DNA from: Pseudomonadota bacterium
Lineage (GTDB): Bacteria; Pseudomonadota; Gammaproteobacteria; Acidiferrobacterales; UBA6901
Reading direction: 5' to 3'
Assembly: GCA_021785515.1 (NCBI GenBank)
Contig: JAJYEX010000005.1
Span: 187,515 to 251,514, forward strand
DNA: 64,000 bases
A model generated the notes under the pieces. It saw only the letters and a program-made list of their open reading frames with translations, was not told the DNA's origin and made no database searches. The translations under genes were made by a program, and so were the position numbers. This document shows positions 20,910-28,941 of the stretch, piece by piece (position 1 is the first letter of the stretch; the number at the start of each line of letters is the position of its first letter).

Positions 20910-21059
20910 GGTCACGGTATGGTTCAGCCTAGGGAGCCGTGGAACGGCGGCCAAGTTTAACGAAAAGTGCAGCAAATTGCGCGGTCTGAGATTGCCCGGA
21001 CGCGGGCAGCGAGCCTACACTAGGGCGAGCCATATGTGGCTGGACGCGGAGTGGGCCGG

Positions 21060-21704
21060 GTGTTTCGCGATCGGGACGATGCGGCACGTCAGCTGGCGGG
21101 GAGTCTGGCCCGGTACCGGGGCCAACGACCGCTGGTGCTCGCAATTCCCCGCGGAGCCGTGCCTATGGGCCGGATCATTGCCGATGTTCTGGATGGCGAG
21201 CTCGATGTGGTGCTGGTCCGCAAGATTGGCGCGCCCCACAACCCCGAGTTTGCGGTCGGTTCTGTGGATGAAAGCGGTCAGACCTACATCACCGAGGCTG
21301 CCGCGGGTGCGGGGGCGTCCGCCGCGTACCTTGCCGAGCGCGGACAGACGGAGCTGGCGGTGATGCACGCGCGTCGCGCGCTTTATACGCCAGTCCGTCC
21401 GCCGGTCGATCCCGCCGGGCGTGTTGTGATTGTGGTGGATGATGGCCTGGCGACGGGTGCCACTATGATCTCGGCGCTGCGTTCGGTGCGCACCAGGAAC
21501 CCGGCCCGCCTGATTGCGGCCGTTCCGGTATCCGCACCCGATGCCCTTGCCCGTGTCCGGGAACTGGCCGATGAGACCGTATGCCTGGAGGTGCCCGCCG
21601 GTTTTGCGGCGGTCGGGCAGTTCTACCGGGATTTTCCGCAGGTCGATGATGCCGAAGTGATTGCCGCCCTGGCGGCAGCGTGTGCGGGCAGTCACGCGGA
21701 CTGA
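21060..21704 (+). CDS. Phosphoribosyltransferase-family protein
   Basis: I favour the GTG at 21060 (214 residues), which follows GGAG by eight bases and gives the usual MFRDRDDAARQLA start; in-frame GTGs at 21051 and 21036 also exist. The Rossmann-like PRTase fold is marked by the PRPP motif VVIVVDDGLATGATM near residues 128-142. AIPRGAVPMG near the N-terminus and the VRKIGAPHNPEFA loop are typical of the ComF/erythromycin-esterase-associated PRTase-like family, whose true substrate is generally unknown. It is followed after 30 bp by a CBS-domain gene on the same strand, and the two are probably cotranscribed. Confidence 0.82.
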   Translation: MFRDRDDAARQLAGSLARYRGQRPLVLAIPRGAVPMGRIIADVLDGELDVVLVRKIGAPHNPEFAVGSVDESGQTYITEAAAGAGASAAYLAERGQTELAVMHARRALYTPVRPPVDPAGRVVIVVDDGLATGATMISALRSVRTRNPARLIAAVPVSAPDALARVRELADETVCLEVPAGFAAVGQFYRDFPQVDDAEVIAALAAACAGSHAD

Positions 21705-21734
21705 GCGCGGCCGCACGTTCGCCGGAGGAGACTC

Positions 21735-22190
21735 ATGCCGCTATCCAACCTCAAGCACGCACCCCAGGTCATGCTGGTCATGACGCCGTTTCCGCACTCA
21801 ATCGGTATCGACGAGTCGGTTGCGGCGGCGTATGACATGATGGAGCGGCACGCGATCAGGCACCTGCCGGTCAAGGATGGGGGAGCGCTGGTCGGAGTCA
21901 TCAGCGAGCGCGACGTGGCATTGGCCATGGGAAAGGGGGTGCATCTTCCGTCGGCCCAGACCCTGCGCGTGCGGGAGGTGTACCTCCCGCAGGCTTACGT
22001 TGTGAACGTTCACGAGCGCCTGGACAGCGTGTTGTTGCATATGGCGCAGCAACATATCGGGTCCGCGCTGGTGGTCAAGGATGGGCGGCTGGCGGGGATC
22101 TTCACGATGGCCGACGCCTGCCGGCTTCTGGGAGGGATGTTACGTGACCGTTTCCCGGTTTCCCCCGACGATGATCCCGACGCCGCCTGA
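21735..22190 (+). CDS. CBS-domain pair protein
   Basis: The 151-residue protein consists almost wholly of two CBS repeats (about 12-70 and 82-138), recognisable by HLPVKDGGALVGVISERD and ALVVKDGRLAGIFTMADA. Stand-alone CBS pairs bind adenine nucleotides and act as energy or redox sensors, partners unknown. A strong GGAGGAG lies just before the ATG. The gene follows the PRTase-family gene; linkage of a nucleotide-sensing module to a PRPP-binding fold is suggestive only. It converges on the AmmeMemoRadiSam operon. Confidence 0.88.
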   Translation: MPLSNLKHAPQVMLVMTPFPHSIGIDESVAAAYDMMERHAIRHLPVKDGGALVGVISERDVALAMGKGVHLPSAQTLRVREVYLPQAYVVNVHERLDSVLLHMAQQHIGSALVVKDGRLAGIFTMADACRLLGGMLRDRFPVSPDDDPDAA

Positions 22191-22231
22191 TCATTGTCAC
22201 TGCCGGGAGGGCCAGCGTTGCCTATGCCCTC

Positions 22232-22252
22232 GGCCGGGATTCCGCCCCGGCC
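22232..22252. terminator. GC-rich hairpin between convergent genes
   Basis: GGCCGGG (22232-22238) pairs perfectly with CCCGGCC (22246-22252) around a 7-base loop, in the 77-bp gap between the CBS gene and the radical SAM gene. There is no T-run on either side, so it may aid termination but is not a classic intrinsic terminator. Confidence 0.3.
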
Positions 22253-22267
22253 AGACCGTCCCGGACG

Positions 22268-23347
22268 TTACTCCTGGTGGATCGCCAGCGGGATGCGGCG
22301 GTTGCCAAAGCGGCCCGGAGAATCCGCGTAGCGGCCGGCCAGGATCGTGCCGCAGGAGCGGCATTGTCCGGCGGGACCGAGCTGGTAGCTGACAAGGTCG
22401 TACCAGTCCCGTTCGATGAGAGGGGCGCGACAGCCGGGGCAGTACGTGGTGGCGCCGGCGCGGTCATGTACATTCCCGGTGTAGACATGGTGCAGTCCGG
22501 CACGCAGCGCAATATCGCGGGCCCGCCGCAGGGTGCGCGGCGGAGTGGGCGGCACGTCGGTCATCCTGTAGTCGGGATGGAAGGCGCTGAAGTGCAGGGG
22601 TATATCCGGTCCGAGCTGTTCCGCTATCCATGTGCTGAGTGCCGTGATCTCTGCATCCGAGTCGTTTTTTCCGGGTATCAGGAGCGTGGTGATCTCCAGC
22701 CATACCGCGGTTTCGTGGTGCAGATACTGCAGGGTATCGAGTACCGGCTGCAGGTGCGCGCCGGTGACTTTGAAGTAGAAGTCCTCGCTGAACGCCTTGA
22801 GGTCGACATTGGCCGCGTCCATCCTGGAGAAAAATTCCCGTCGCGGTCCGGGGTGCACGTAGCCGGCGGTCACCGCCACGGTGTGAATGCCGCGCGCGCG
22901 GCAGGCGTCCGCGACGTCCATGGCGTACTCGGTGAATATGATGGGATCGTTGTAGGTAAAGGCGACGCTGGCGCAGTTCGCCCGCTGCGCGGCAGCGGCG
23001 ATTTCCTCCGGCGAGGCCTGATCGGCGAGGCGTTCAAGGTCGCGCGATTTGCTGATGTCCCAGTTCTGGCAGAATTTGCAGGCAAGGTTGCAACCGGCCG
23101 TCCCGAAGGACAGCACGCTTGATCCCGGATAGAAATGGTGCAGCGGCTTCTTTTCGATCGGATCGACGCAGAATCCCGATGACCGGCCATAGGCGGTCAA
23201 TTCCATGTGGTCACCGCGGCGCTGGCGCACGAAACATGCGCCGCGCTGGCCATCGTTGAGGCGGCAGTCGCGCGGACACAGATCGCACTGGATGCGTCCA
23301 TCGGGAAGCAGGTGCCAGTAGCGGGCCAGGCCGGACGGGGTATTCAC
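22268..23347 (-). CDS. AmmeMemoRadiSam system radical SAM enzyme
   Basis: I choose the GTG at 23347 (359 residues): it forms an exact GTGA overlap with the AMMECR1 stop and gives the usual family start before RYWHLLPDGRIQCDLCPRDC. An ATG at 23386 would add 13 residues inside the upstream gene. The 4Fe-4S/AdoMet motif is CNLACKFC (CxxxCxxC). An N-terminal CDLCPRDC set and a C-terminal cysteine cluster (YCPGCRAPL, CRSCG) suggest further metal sites. The enzyme is the catalytic partner in the three-gene AmmeMemoRadiSam system, whose product is not known. A relation to PflA-like activases is visible in sequence style only. Confidence 0.93.
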   Translation of the reverse strand: MNTPSGLARYWHLLPDGRIQCDLCPRDCRLNDGQRGACFVRQRRGDHMELTAYGRSSGFCVDPIEKKPLHHFYPGSSVLSFGTAGCNLACKFCQNWDISKSRDLERLADQASPEEIAAAAQRANCASVAFTYNDPIIFTEYAMDVADACRARGIHTVAVTAGYVHPGPRREFFSRMDAANVDLKAFSEDFYFKVTGAHLQPVLDTLQYLHHETAVWLEITTLLIPGKNDSDAEITALSTWIAEQLGPDIPLHFSAFHPDYRMTDVPPTPPRTLRRARDIALRAGLHHVYTGNVHDRAGATTYCPGCRAPLIERDWYDLVSYQLGPAGQCRSCGTILAGRYADSPGRFGNRRIPLAIHQE

Positions 23348-23916
23348 GGGGTCGCTGCCGCCGAATCCGTTGTGGATTCGCGCCATTTTTGCACCGTGTA
23401 GCGCGATAGCCGCAGCGATTCGTGCCAGAAATCACCGGGCAGGCCTGCCTTGCGCTTCAGATGGACCAGGAACTGCTGCGGCTCCGGCAGCTGTGCCCAG
23501 ACCTGCGGCAGAAACGTACTGCGGTGCGATCCGAATTCGAGCACCACCCCGTCTACGCCCGGACGCAGAAGTGCGCGGGCGTGGCGTTCGTCGTCTGCGG
23601 GCAGGGGTTCGGACGCAGACAGCAGCGATACCTCGACGGTGGTGTCCGCCACCTCATAGCGTGCAAGCGGTGCAAAGCGGGGGTCGCGAAAGGCCGCGGC
23701 CCTGGCGTTTTCCTGGGCGTCGATACGCAGCGGGCGCGTCGCTTCGAGGCTGCCGATGCAGCCGCGCAGTTCACCGCGACGCGTAAGCGTCACAAATGTC
23801 GCGCCCGCTTGCGACAGTCGCGGCAAGTCCCTGTAATTCCGGCATGGCTCCTCCAGCGCCGCGGCGATCGCATTGCGGGCGATGATCAGCAGCGATTGGC
23901 CGAGAGCCTCAGTCAT
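23344..23916 (-). CDS. AmmeMemoRadiSam system protein A (AMMECR1 domain)
   Basis: Read from the ATG at 23916 the protein has 190 residues and is essentially one AMMECR1 domain. The near-invariant LRGCIGSLE motif is at about 51-59, with the FRDPRFAPL and EVSLLS blocks after it. The human homologue is linked to a developmental syndrome, but biochemical activity remains unproven in any organism. Its start overlaps the MEMO1-like stop by eight bases and its stop overlaps the radical SAM start by four, so the three proteins should be made together. A longer start at 23934 is less likely. Confidence 0.92.
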   Translation of the reverse strand: MTEALGQSLLIIARNAIAAALEEPCRNYRDLPRLSQAGATFVTLTRRGELRGCIGSLEATRPLRIDAQENARAAAFRDPRFAPLARYEVADTTVEVSLLSASEPLPADDERHARALLRPGVDGVVLEFGSHRSTFLPQVWAQLPEPQQFLVHLKRKAGLPGDFWHESLRLSRYTVQKWRESTTDSAAATP

Positions 23917-24751
23917 GGCCGTAGTCCGGCACAATCAGGGCGGCGTAGCCTACGACCTGTTCGCGGTCACCCGCGGTGTCCCCGGAGTTGCGCAGGTCCA
24001 GAAGCTCAGGACGCAGTCCGCGGGCGCGGGCAACGCGCAGCAGGCCGCCGAGTGGCGTGCTGCCACAGGCCTCGCTACCGCTTATGGCGCGATCGTCCAA
24101 CGCCAGAATCGACTCGACCGTGCGGCGGTCGGTGGCGCGCGCCACGGCGTAGGGCAGGTAATGGGACAGGTCGGTACTGATTACGAACACAGTCCGCGGA
24201 TCATCCCAAAGGAGTTCGATGACTTCCGCCACTTCCGCCGCGGTCGCATCGCCGACGGCAAAAGGGAGTATCCGGAATGCGCCGAGTACCCGCTGCAAGA
24301 AGGGCAGCTGCACCTCGAGCGAATGTTCACGGGCGTGGACGGCATCGCTCGTGACGACCTGGGGCAGACCCAGGCTCGCCGCTGCGGCCTGTGGGTCGAC
24401 GTCCACGACACCGAGCGGCGTGGCGAAATGCCGGGCGGCGGGCAGCGCCAGGCCCCGGACCAGCAGGCGGTGTGCGGGGCCGAGCAGTACCACCCGTGCG
24501 ACGGAACCGGAATGGGCCCGTAGCCTGGCGTAGGCGCAGGCAGCCACGGCTCCTGAATAGATATAGCCGGCGTGAGGGACGATGAGCGCCTTGGGTCTGC
24601 GGGCATCGGCCGGCGGCGGGATCTGCGACAGCAGCGTATCCACCGTGCGTGTCAGCGTTTCCCGGTCCGCAGGGTAAAAGCTGCCGCTCACGGCCGCCGG
24701 ACGGATACCGGAAGGGGTGTTGAGGGGCTCGCCTCGCGTGAATTCAATCAT
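23909..24751 (-). CDS. AmmeMemoRadiSam system protein B (MEMO1 family)
   Basis: The 280-residue product has the MEMO1 fold, related to extradiol dioxygenases. The expected metal ligands are present: H60 in VPHAGY, H94 in GPAHR, H197 in DLSHY and C229 in SEACGSTPL. MEMO1 proteins bind iron or copper, and a redox role has been proposed. It is the first gene of the three-gene operon and lies 62 bp downstream of the thioesterase gene on the same strand. No strong ribosome-binding site precedes the ATG, so the start is moderately certain. Confidence 0.92.
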   Translation of the reverse strand: MIEFTRGEPLNTPSGIRPAAVSGSFYPADRETLTRTVDTLLSQIPPPADARRPKALIVPHAGYIYSGAVAACAYARLRAHSGSVARVVLLGPAHRLLVRGLALPAARHFATPLGVVDVDPQAAAASLGLPQVVTSDAVHAREHSLEVQLPFLQRVLGAFRILPFAVGDATAAEVAEVIELLWDDPRTVFVISTDLSHYLPYAVARATDRRTVESILALDDRAISGSEACGSTPLGGLLRVARARGLRPELLDLRNSGDTAGDREQVVGYAALIVPDYGHD

Positions 24752-24813
24752 GCTTGTGGAAAATGGGGGCGGGTGGCCCCCAATGCAAGCCGCTGTCGCC
24801 GGGCGCGCACCGG

Positions 24814-25224
24814 TCAGTCCGTCTCCGGCGGAACCTCCCGCGGGCGGCGTTGGTCATCAATTGCGACGTATGTGATGGTTGCCTCCGTGACCTTGACGCA
24901 CTCCGCCGCCCACCCGTCGTTGTGCCGGATACGTTCGGCGTAGACCACCACGTCTACCGTGATGGAGGTGCGTCCGACCCGCACCACTTCGGCATAGAAG
25001 CTCACCACGTCGTTCACGAAAACCGGTTTGCGGAACTGAAAGGCATTTACGGCCACGGTGACGATGCGCCCGCGTGCCCGCCGAAGGGCGGCCACGCTGC
25101 CGGCGATGTCCACCTGCGACATCATCCAGCCGCCGAATATGTCGCCCGCGGAATTGGTATCACAGGGCATAGGCATAATGCGCAATGTGGGGTGACGGTT
25201 GACAGGCAGTTGATCGTTGGTCAT
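24814..25224 (-). CDS. YciA-like acyl-CoA thioesterase (hot-dog fold)
   Basis: From the ATG at 25224 the product has 136 residues, normal for YciA. The family block is clear: PCDTNSAGDIFGGWMMSQVDIAG with the catalytic Asp, then AFQFRKPVFVNDVVSFYAEV. Such enzymes hydrolyse a range of acyl-CoAs in the cytoplasm and help recycle CoA. The in-frame start at 25290 would overlap the ATP-grasp gene and is not favoured. The gene starts 14 bp after the ATP-grasp stop on the same strand, so it may share that transcript. Confidence 0.9.
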   Translation of the reverse strand: MTNDQLPVNRHPTLRIMPMPCDTNSAGDIFGGWMMSQVDIAGSVAALRRARGRIVTVAVNAFQFRKPVFVNDVVSFYAEVVRVGRTSITVDVVVYAERIRHNDGWAAECVKVTEATITYVAIDDQRRPREVPPETD

Positions 25225-25238
25225 GAGTTGTGCTCCCG

Positions 25239-26267
25239 TTACTGTATCCGCGCGGAGGCGTATGCGCGCAGGCCAAGCTGGAGGGTACACTGGATGAATT
25301 CCTCATAGCTCATTCCCGCCCGGCGGGCGGACAGGGTGGTGTCCTCATCGCGGGCGATGCCGGGATTGGGGTTAGCCTCAAGTACATAGAACTGGCCGTT
25401 GCGGGTCAGGCGCAGGTCTATGCGGGCGTAGCCGCTCATGCCCAGTGCGCGGTAGATTCGTTTGCACAGCCGGCCCATGCGTTCCACGGTCTCGGAATCC
25501 AGGTCCGTTGCGAACTGATAGTCTATTCCTCTGCGCTCCCGGTATTTGTCGTCCCATTTGACGCGGTAGGTCGCCAGGCGTGGTTCGCCGTCGGCGGCAT
25601 TGTGGAAGAGCAGCTCGCGCGCCGGCAGCACCCGCAGCCGCGCGTTGCCCAGCACCGTGACGTAGATTTCGCGGCCGTCTATATAGTGTTCGGCAATGGC
25701 ATCATCATGGATGCGGTCGTGGATGAGCTGTACCCGCTCCTGCAGCTGGCGCTCCGTTTCCACGTAGGACGCTTGGGCGATGCCCAGCGAGCCTTCCTCG
25801 GTGAGCGCCTTGACGATTACCGGATAGCGTACGCGTCGCAGCGACAGCGACGCACGGCCGCGCGGGAATACGTGGAAATCCGGAACCTGGATGCGGTGGT
25901 AGGCCAGAAGTTTCTTCGACAGCGCCTTGTCGCGCGCGAGCAGCAGGCCGCGCGGATTGCATCCGGTGTACGGCAGCTTCATCATCTCCAGATAGCTCAC
26001 CAGATAGTAGTCAAATGCCGCGATGCCGGCGAACTCCTCGAGCAGATTGAAAGCAATGTCCGGTTTCCATTCCTCTATCGCGGTGCGTATCGGAAGGAGG
26101 TCATCATAGACCCCGACCACGCGGACTTCGTGACCGAGTTTGAGCAGGGCATGTTTGACGTCGTATTCGGTACGAAACTTGTCCATCCGCGGATCGTCTG
26201 CCGAGTGCAGATCATCAGGCGGGACCAGCGAGTAATGCACTAGCATCATGACCCGGAGCTTTTTCAT
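25239..26267 (-). CDS. ATP-grasp ligase, D-alanine-D-alanine-ligase-like
   Basis: The 342-residue protein (ATG at 26267) has three ATP-grasp parts: an N-terminal pre-grasp domain with a PDIAFNLLEEFAG block, the central lid with YPVIVKALTEEGSLGI, and the C-terminal metal/ATP site ARIDLRLTRNGQFYVLEANP with acidic/Asn ligands. This is closest in pattern to D-Ala-D-Ala ligases, but a cell normally carries its true ddl with the cell-division genes, so this is probably a paralogue joining another carboxylate to an amine. Its ATG overlaps the stop of the metallopeptidase gene (ATGA). Substrate unknown. Confidence 0.82.
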   Translation of the reverse strand: MKKLRVMMLVHYSLVPPDDLHSADDPRMDKFRTEYDVKHALLKLGHEVRVVGVYDDLLPIRTAIEEWKPDIAFNLLEEFAGIAAFDYYLVSYLEMMKLPYTGCNPRGLLLARDKALSKKLLAYHRIQVPDFHVFPRGRASLSLRRVRYPVIVKALTEEGSLGIAQASYVETERQLQERVQLIHDRIHDDAIAEHYIDGREIYVTVLGNARLRVLPARELLFHNAADGEPRLATYRVKWDDKYRERRGIDYQFATDLDSETVERMGRLCKRIYRALGMSGYARIDLRLTRNGQFYVLEANPNPGIARDEDTTLSARRAGMSYEEFIQCTLQLGLRAYASARIQ

Positions 26268-27292
26268 AGTGTCAGACGCGAACTTCCGGCGTGCAGCGAT
26301 CCCATGTACAGCATGATCAGCGCGGATATGAGGGGTTGCTGCGGGCAATCCCGTCCGGGGGAGGCCTGCAGCTCGAGTTCATCGGCGAGTTGTGCCATGT
26401 GTTCGAGTGTCAGGTGCACCCGGTAGCGCGGTGTTCCGGTCCAGAGCGAAACCGCCGCGAGGGCGGCGCGGCGGTGGCGCCGGATGAAGCGCGCAGCCGG
26501 CACGGTGCGACGCGCCTTGGTGGCGGGAAAAATGCGCTCGAGCTGCTGACGATGAAAGTGCGGGACGCCGACGCTCAGCCGCTGCTGCTTCTGTTCGAAA
26601 TACTGGTGTAGCGTCAGGCGCAGCGAGCTTAAAGAATCAATCTGGGTACGGTTGCGCACTGGCGGGTGGTGCGGGCCGATCTCGCGCATCAGTTCATCGA
26701 CGTACTCGAGCTTGCGCAGGGCCGGCCAGCCGCGATAGCGCTCGCGCCAGTCCGAATGCGGGTTCATCCATACCGCGAAGGTCTCCGCCCAGTCTTCGTG
26801 CGGATGGCTCTGTGCATACCAGCCCTCGAGGTGGATGACATAGCGACGGCTGTCGGGGCGCGGAAGGTAGCTTTCCGGATAGGTGCGCCCGGCGCGCCCG
26901 AAGCGCCGTCGCCATTGCTGCCTGCGGTGCAGGCGGTAGGCATTGGCCAGCGCATGCGCTGTCTCGTGACGCATGAGTTTCTGGCACTCGCTGGCATTGC
27001 CGCCCTCGGTCTCGAGTATCCAGCGTCGCTCCAACTGCCGCAGGCGGGGATGCGCCAGATAGAAGGGGATGGCAAAGCCCGGCACGCCATCGGGGCTGAA
27101 CCAGCAGTCCGACAGCCAGCAGTGTGGCCGGAACGCGATGCCACGACGCTGCATGCCGTGATAGAGCGCGGCAAGCTGCGGTTCCAGAGGGCTGCCCGCG
27201 ATGGCGAGACCAAGGTCGCAGATCCGGGTTTCGAGTAATCGCTCCTCGGGCCAGCCAGCCCAACGATGGTGTCTGGCGCGCCGGTGTGCCAT
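26264..27292 (-). CDS. Putative zinc-dependent metallopeptidase coupled to ATP-grasp gene
   Basis: From the ATG at 27292 the product has 342 residues; a GTG at 27343 would add 17. The gluzincin-like motif HETAH lies at 109-113, and a downstream PHEDWAETFAVW block supplies an acidic third ligand (E or D near 166-170). There is no signal peptide and the sequence is strongly Arg/His-rich, so a cytoplasmic location is likely. Proteins of this kind are annotated only as putative zinc-binding metallopeptidases. The four-base overlap with the ATP-grasp gene indicates coupled synthesis of a peptide-cleaving and a peptide-bond-forming type enzyme. Substrate unknown. Confidence 0.8.
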   Translation of the reverse strand: MAHRRARHHRWAGWPEERLLETRICDLGLAIAGSPLEPQLAALYHGMQRRGIAFRPHCWLSDCWFSPDGVPGFAIPFYLAHPRLRQLERRWILETEGGNASECQKLMRHETAHALANAYRLHRRQQWRRRFGRAGRTYPESYLPRPDSRRYVIHLEGWYAQSHPHEDWAETFAVWMNPHSDWRERYRGWPALRKLEYVDELMREIGPHHPPVRNRTQIDSLSSLRLTLHQYFEQKQQRLSVGVPHFHRQQLERIFPATKARRTVPAARFIRRHRRAALAAVSLWTGTPRYRVHLTLEHMAQLADELELQASPGRDCPQQPLISALIMLYMGSLHAGSSRLTL

Positions 27293-27611
27293 GCCGGCAT
27301 GCAGCGTGACGTCCGGACTCACGAAACGCCGATGGTGCGGCACTGGAGGCGGAGCGGTGCAGGCATGTGTCAGGGTGGGCCGTCGCTAAGTGGTTAGCAC
27401 GTAATATAATCGAAACCCGGTCAGTGTAAATCCCGTCAGGCGCGTGGCGGCCGCTTGCGGCGGGTGCAGGCGCTGCGCTTTTCCAGTACCCTGTGTTTCG
27501 GTGGAATGTGCGGGGGCGTACACCCTGCGCAAGCCGTCAGATCGGGGCAGGCCAGCGAGGATTCATCTGAACGCCGAAAACGAACTGTATCCGTCCCCGG
27601 TGCGTACCCGC

Positions 27612-28454
27612 ATGCCCTGGCTTGGCCGCCAGGGCGTGGTGGCGGTCACGCTGCTTTCAATCGTGGCCGTGTCGGCGCACGCCGGCCAGCGGCCCCTGTG
27701 GGAGGCGGGTCTCGGTGTGGCGCCGCTCACAATCCCCGACTATCCCGGTTCAGACCAGCGGCACAGCTACGTGCTGCCGCTGCCATACTTTGTGTATCGC
27801 GGGCGGATTCTGACTGTCGGACGCAATGGCATCGCGGGGCATCTGCTGCGGAGCCGTCGAATCCACCTCTCCGTCAGCGTTAATGCCGGGGCCCCGGTAA
27901 ACAGCAGCAGCAGCGATGCCCGCGCCGGAATGCCCAGTCTCTACCCGACGCTGGAGATCGGGCCAGTGCTCGACGTGTGCCTCGATCCGGTCTGCAGGCG
28001 CGCGTCTGGCTGGTCCGTCAGTTTGCCGCTGCGCGCGGTGATCGCGACCGACGTGCGTCATTCGCATTTCATTGGCTGGGTCTTCAACCCGCTGGTGGGT
28101 TATGACACCCGACTGTGGTTGGGCGGCCTGCCTTGGCATTTCGGCGGAACACTCGGTCCGGTATTCGCAACCGCCGAACATAACGCCTACTACTACCAGG
28201 TCGACCCGGTCTATGCCACGGTGGTGCGGCCGCCGTACGTGGCGCACGGCGGCTATAGCGGAATGCGGCTGACCTTTGCAGTCAGCCGGCGCTTCCGCAA
28301 TACCTGGTTCGGTGCGTTTGTGCGCTACGACAACCTGTACGCGGCGGTATTCGAGAACAGTCCGCTCGTGCGTACCCGGAATTCCGTTATGGCGGGGTTC
28401 GGCGTGGCCTGGATCTTCGCGCATTCCGCTGCCATGGCTCCGGCCCGGCGGTGA
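27612..28454 (+). CDS. MipA/OmpV-family outer-membrane protein
   Basis: The ATG at 27612 gives 280 residues with a signal peptide (hydrophobic VVAVTLLSIVAVSAHA). The mature part is a beta-barrel type sequence with alternating strands and the MipA opening GVAPLTIPDYPGSDQRHSYVLPLPYF. It ends in aromatic strands near SVMAGFGVAWIF. MipA/OmpV proteins are outer-membrane scaffolds for murein enzymes or small porins; the role here is undefined. An in-frame GTG at 27600 and a much longer frame from 27444 are possible, but the upstream part lacks coding character. Confidence 0.85.
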   Translation: MPWLGRQGVVAVTLLSIVAVSAHAGQRPLWEAGLGVAPLTIPDYPGSDQRHSYVLPLPYFVYRGRILTVGRNGIAGHLLRSRRIHLSVSVNAGAPVNSSSSDARAGMPSLYPTLEIGPVLDVCLDPVCRRASGWSVSLPLRAVIATDVRHSHFIGWVFNPLVGYDTRLWLGGLPWHFGGTLGPVFATAEHNAYYYQVDPVYATVVRPPYVAHGGYSGMRLTFAVSRRFRNTWFGAFVRYDNLYAAVFENSPLVRTRNSVMAGFGVAWIFAHSAAMAPARR

Positions 28455-28581
28455 ACCGCGCGGCGTGCGCGGTTCGGCGCTGCTGTGCGGTGGCGATACG
28501 GCAATCCTATGGATATCCGCGATTCCAGCCGTTACACTCTTGCTCATCCCCACGAGCCTGCAGACGCCGTCCGGACCCAAC

Positions 28582-28890
28582 ATGCAGCAGCCGCAGTCCC
28601 TGGAAGAGTATCTCGATATCATCGAACAGGCCCAGTTCGAGATCGAGGACCTGTTGCGCTGTGCGGAGGAGGAGGGCGACGGTCTGCAGGAGTTCGGCGC
28701 GCGCATTCCAATATATCACCAGCTCGGTGCGGCGCTGGACCGGCTGCACGCGGAGGTCGCGGACGGGTCCCATGAGTTCGCAAACGCCCAGGATCTGGCC
28801 ATGATGCCCCTGGTGCGCGAGTGGAAGGCGTACATACCGTTCCACGTTCTGCTCGAGACGATCAATACCGTTCACCTGTCTGGCTTCTGA
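28582..28890 (+). CDS. Small acidic hypothetical protein upstream of aroC
   Basis: The ATG at 28582 opens a 102-residue, strongly acidic, helical protein (SLEEYLDIIEQAQFEIEDLL, then RIPIYHQLGAALDRLHAEV) without signal peptide or membrane helix. I do not recognise the family. Its coherent amphipathic helices and position directly before aroC on the same strand (51-bp gap) argue that it is a real gene. A longer in-frame start at 28276 overlaps mipA and is rejected. Confidence 0.65.
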   Translation: MQQPQSLEEYLDIIEQAQFEIEDLLRCAEEEGDGLQEFGARIPIYHQLGAALDRLHAEVADGSHEFANAQDLAMMPLVREWKAYIPFHVLLETINTVHLSGF

Positions 28891-28941
28891 CCGGTTTTCC
28901 GGCCCCTGTCGGGGCTGGACCAAATCCGGTACCATGCCGTC

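Noticed and set aside
20910-21059. Cobalamin or SAM riboswitch upstream of metH
   Set aside because: The divergent gap is too short and shows no B12-box or SAM-box-like sequence.
25239-26267. The essential cell-wall D-alanine-D-alanine ligase
   Set aside because: It is outside the division/cell-wall cluster and coupled to a metallopeptidase gene, so a paralogue with another substrate is more likely. Confirming this needs the rest of the genome.
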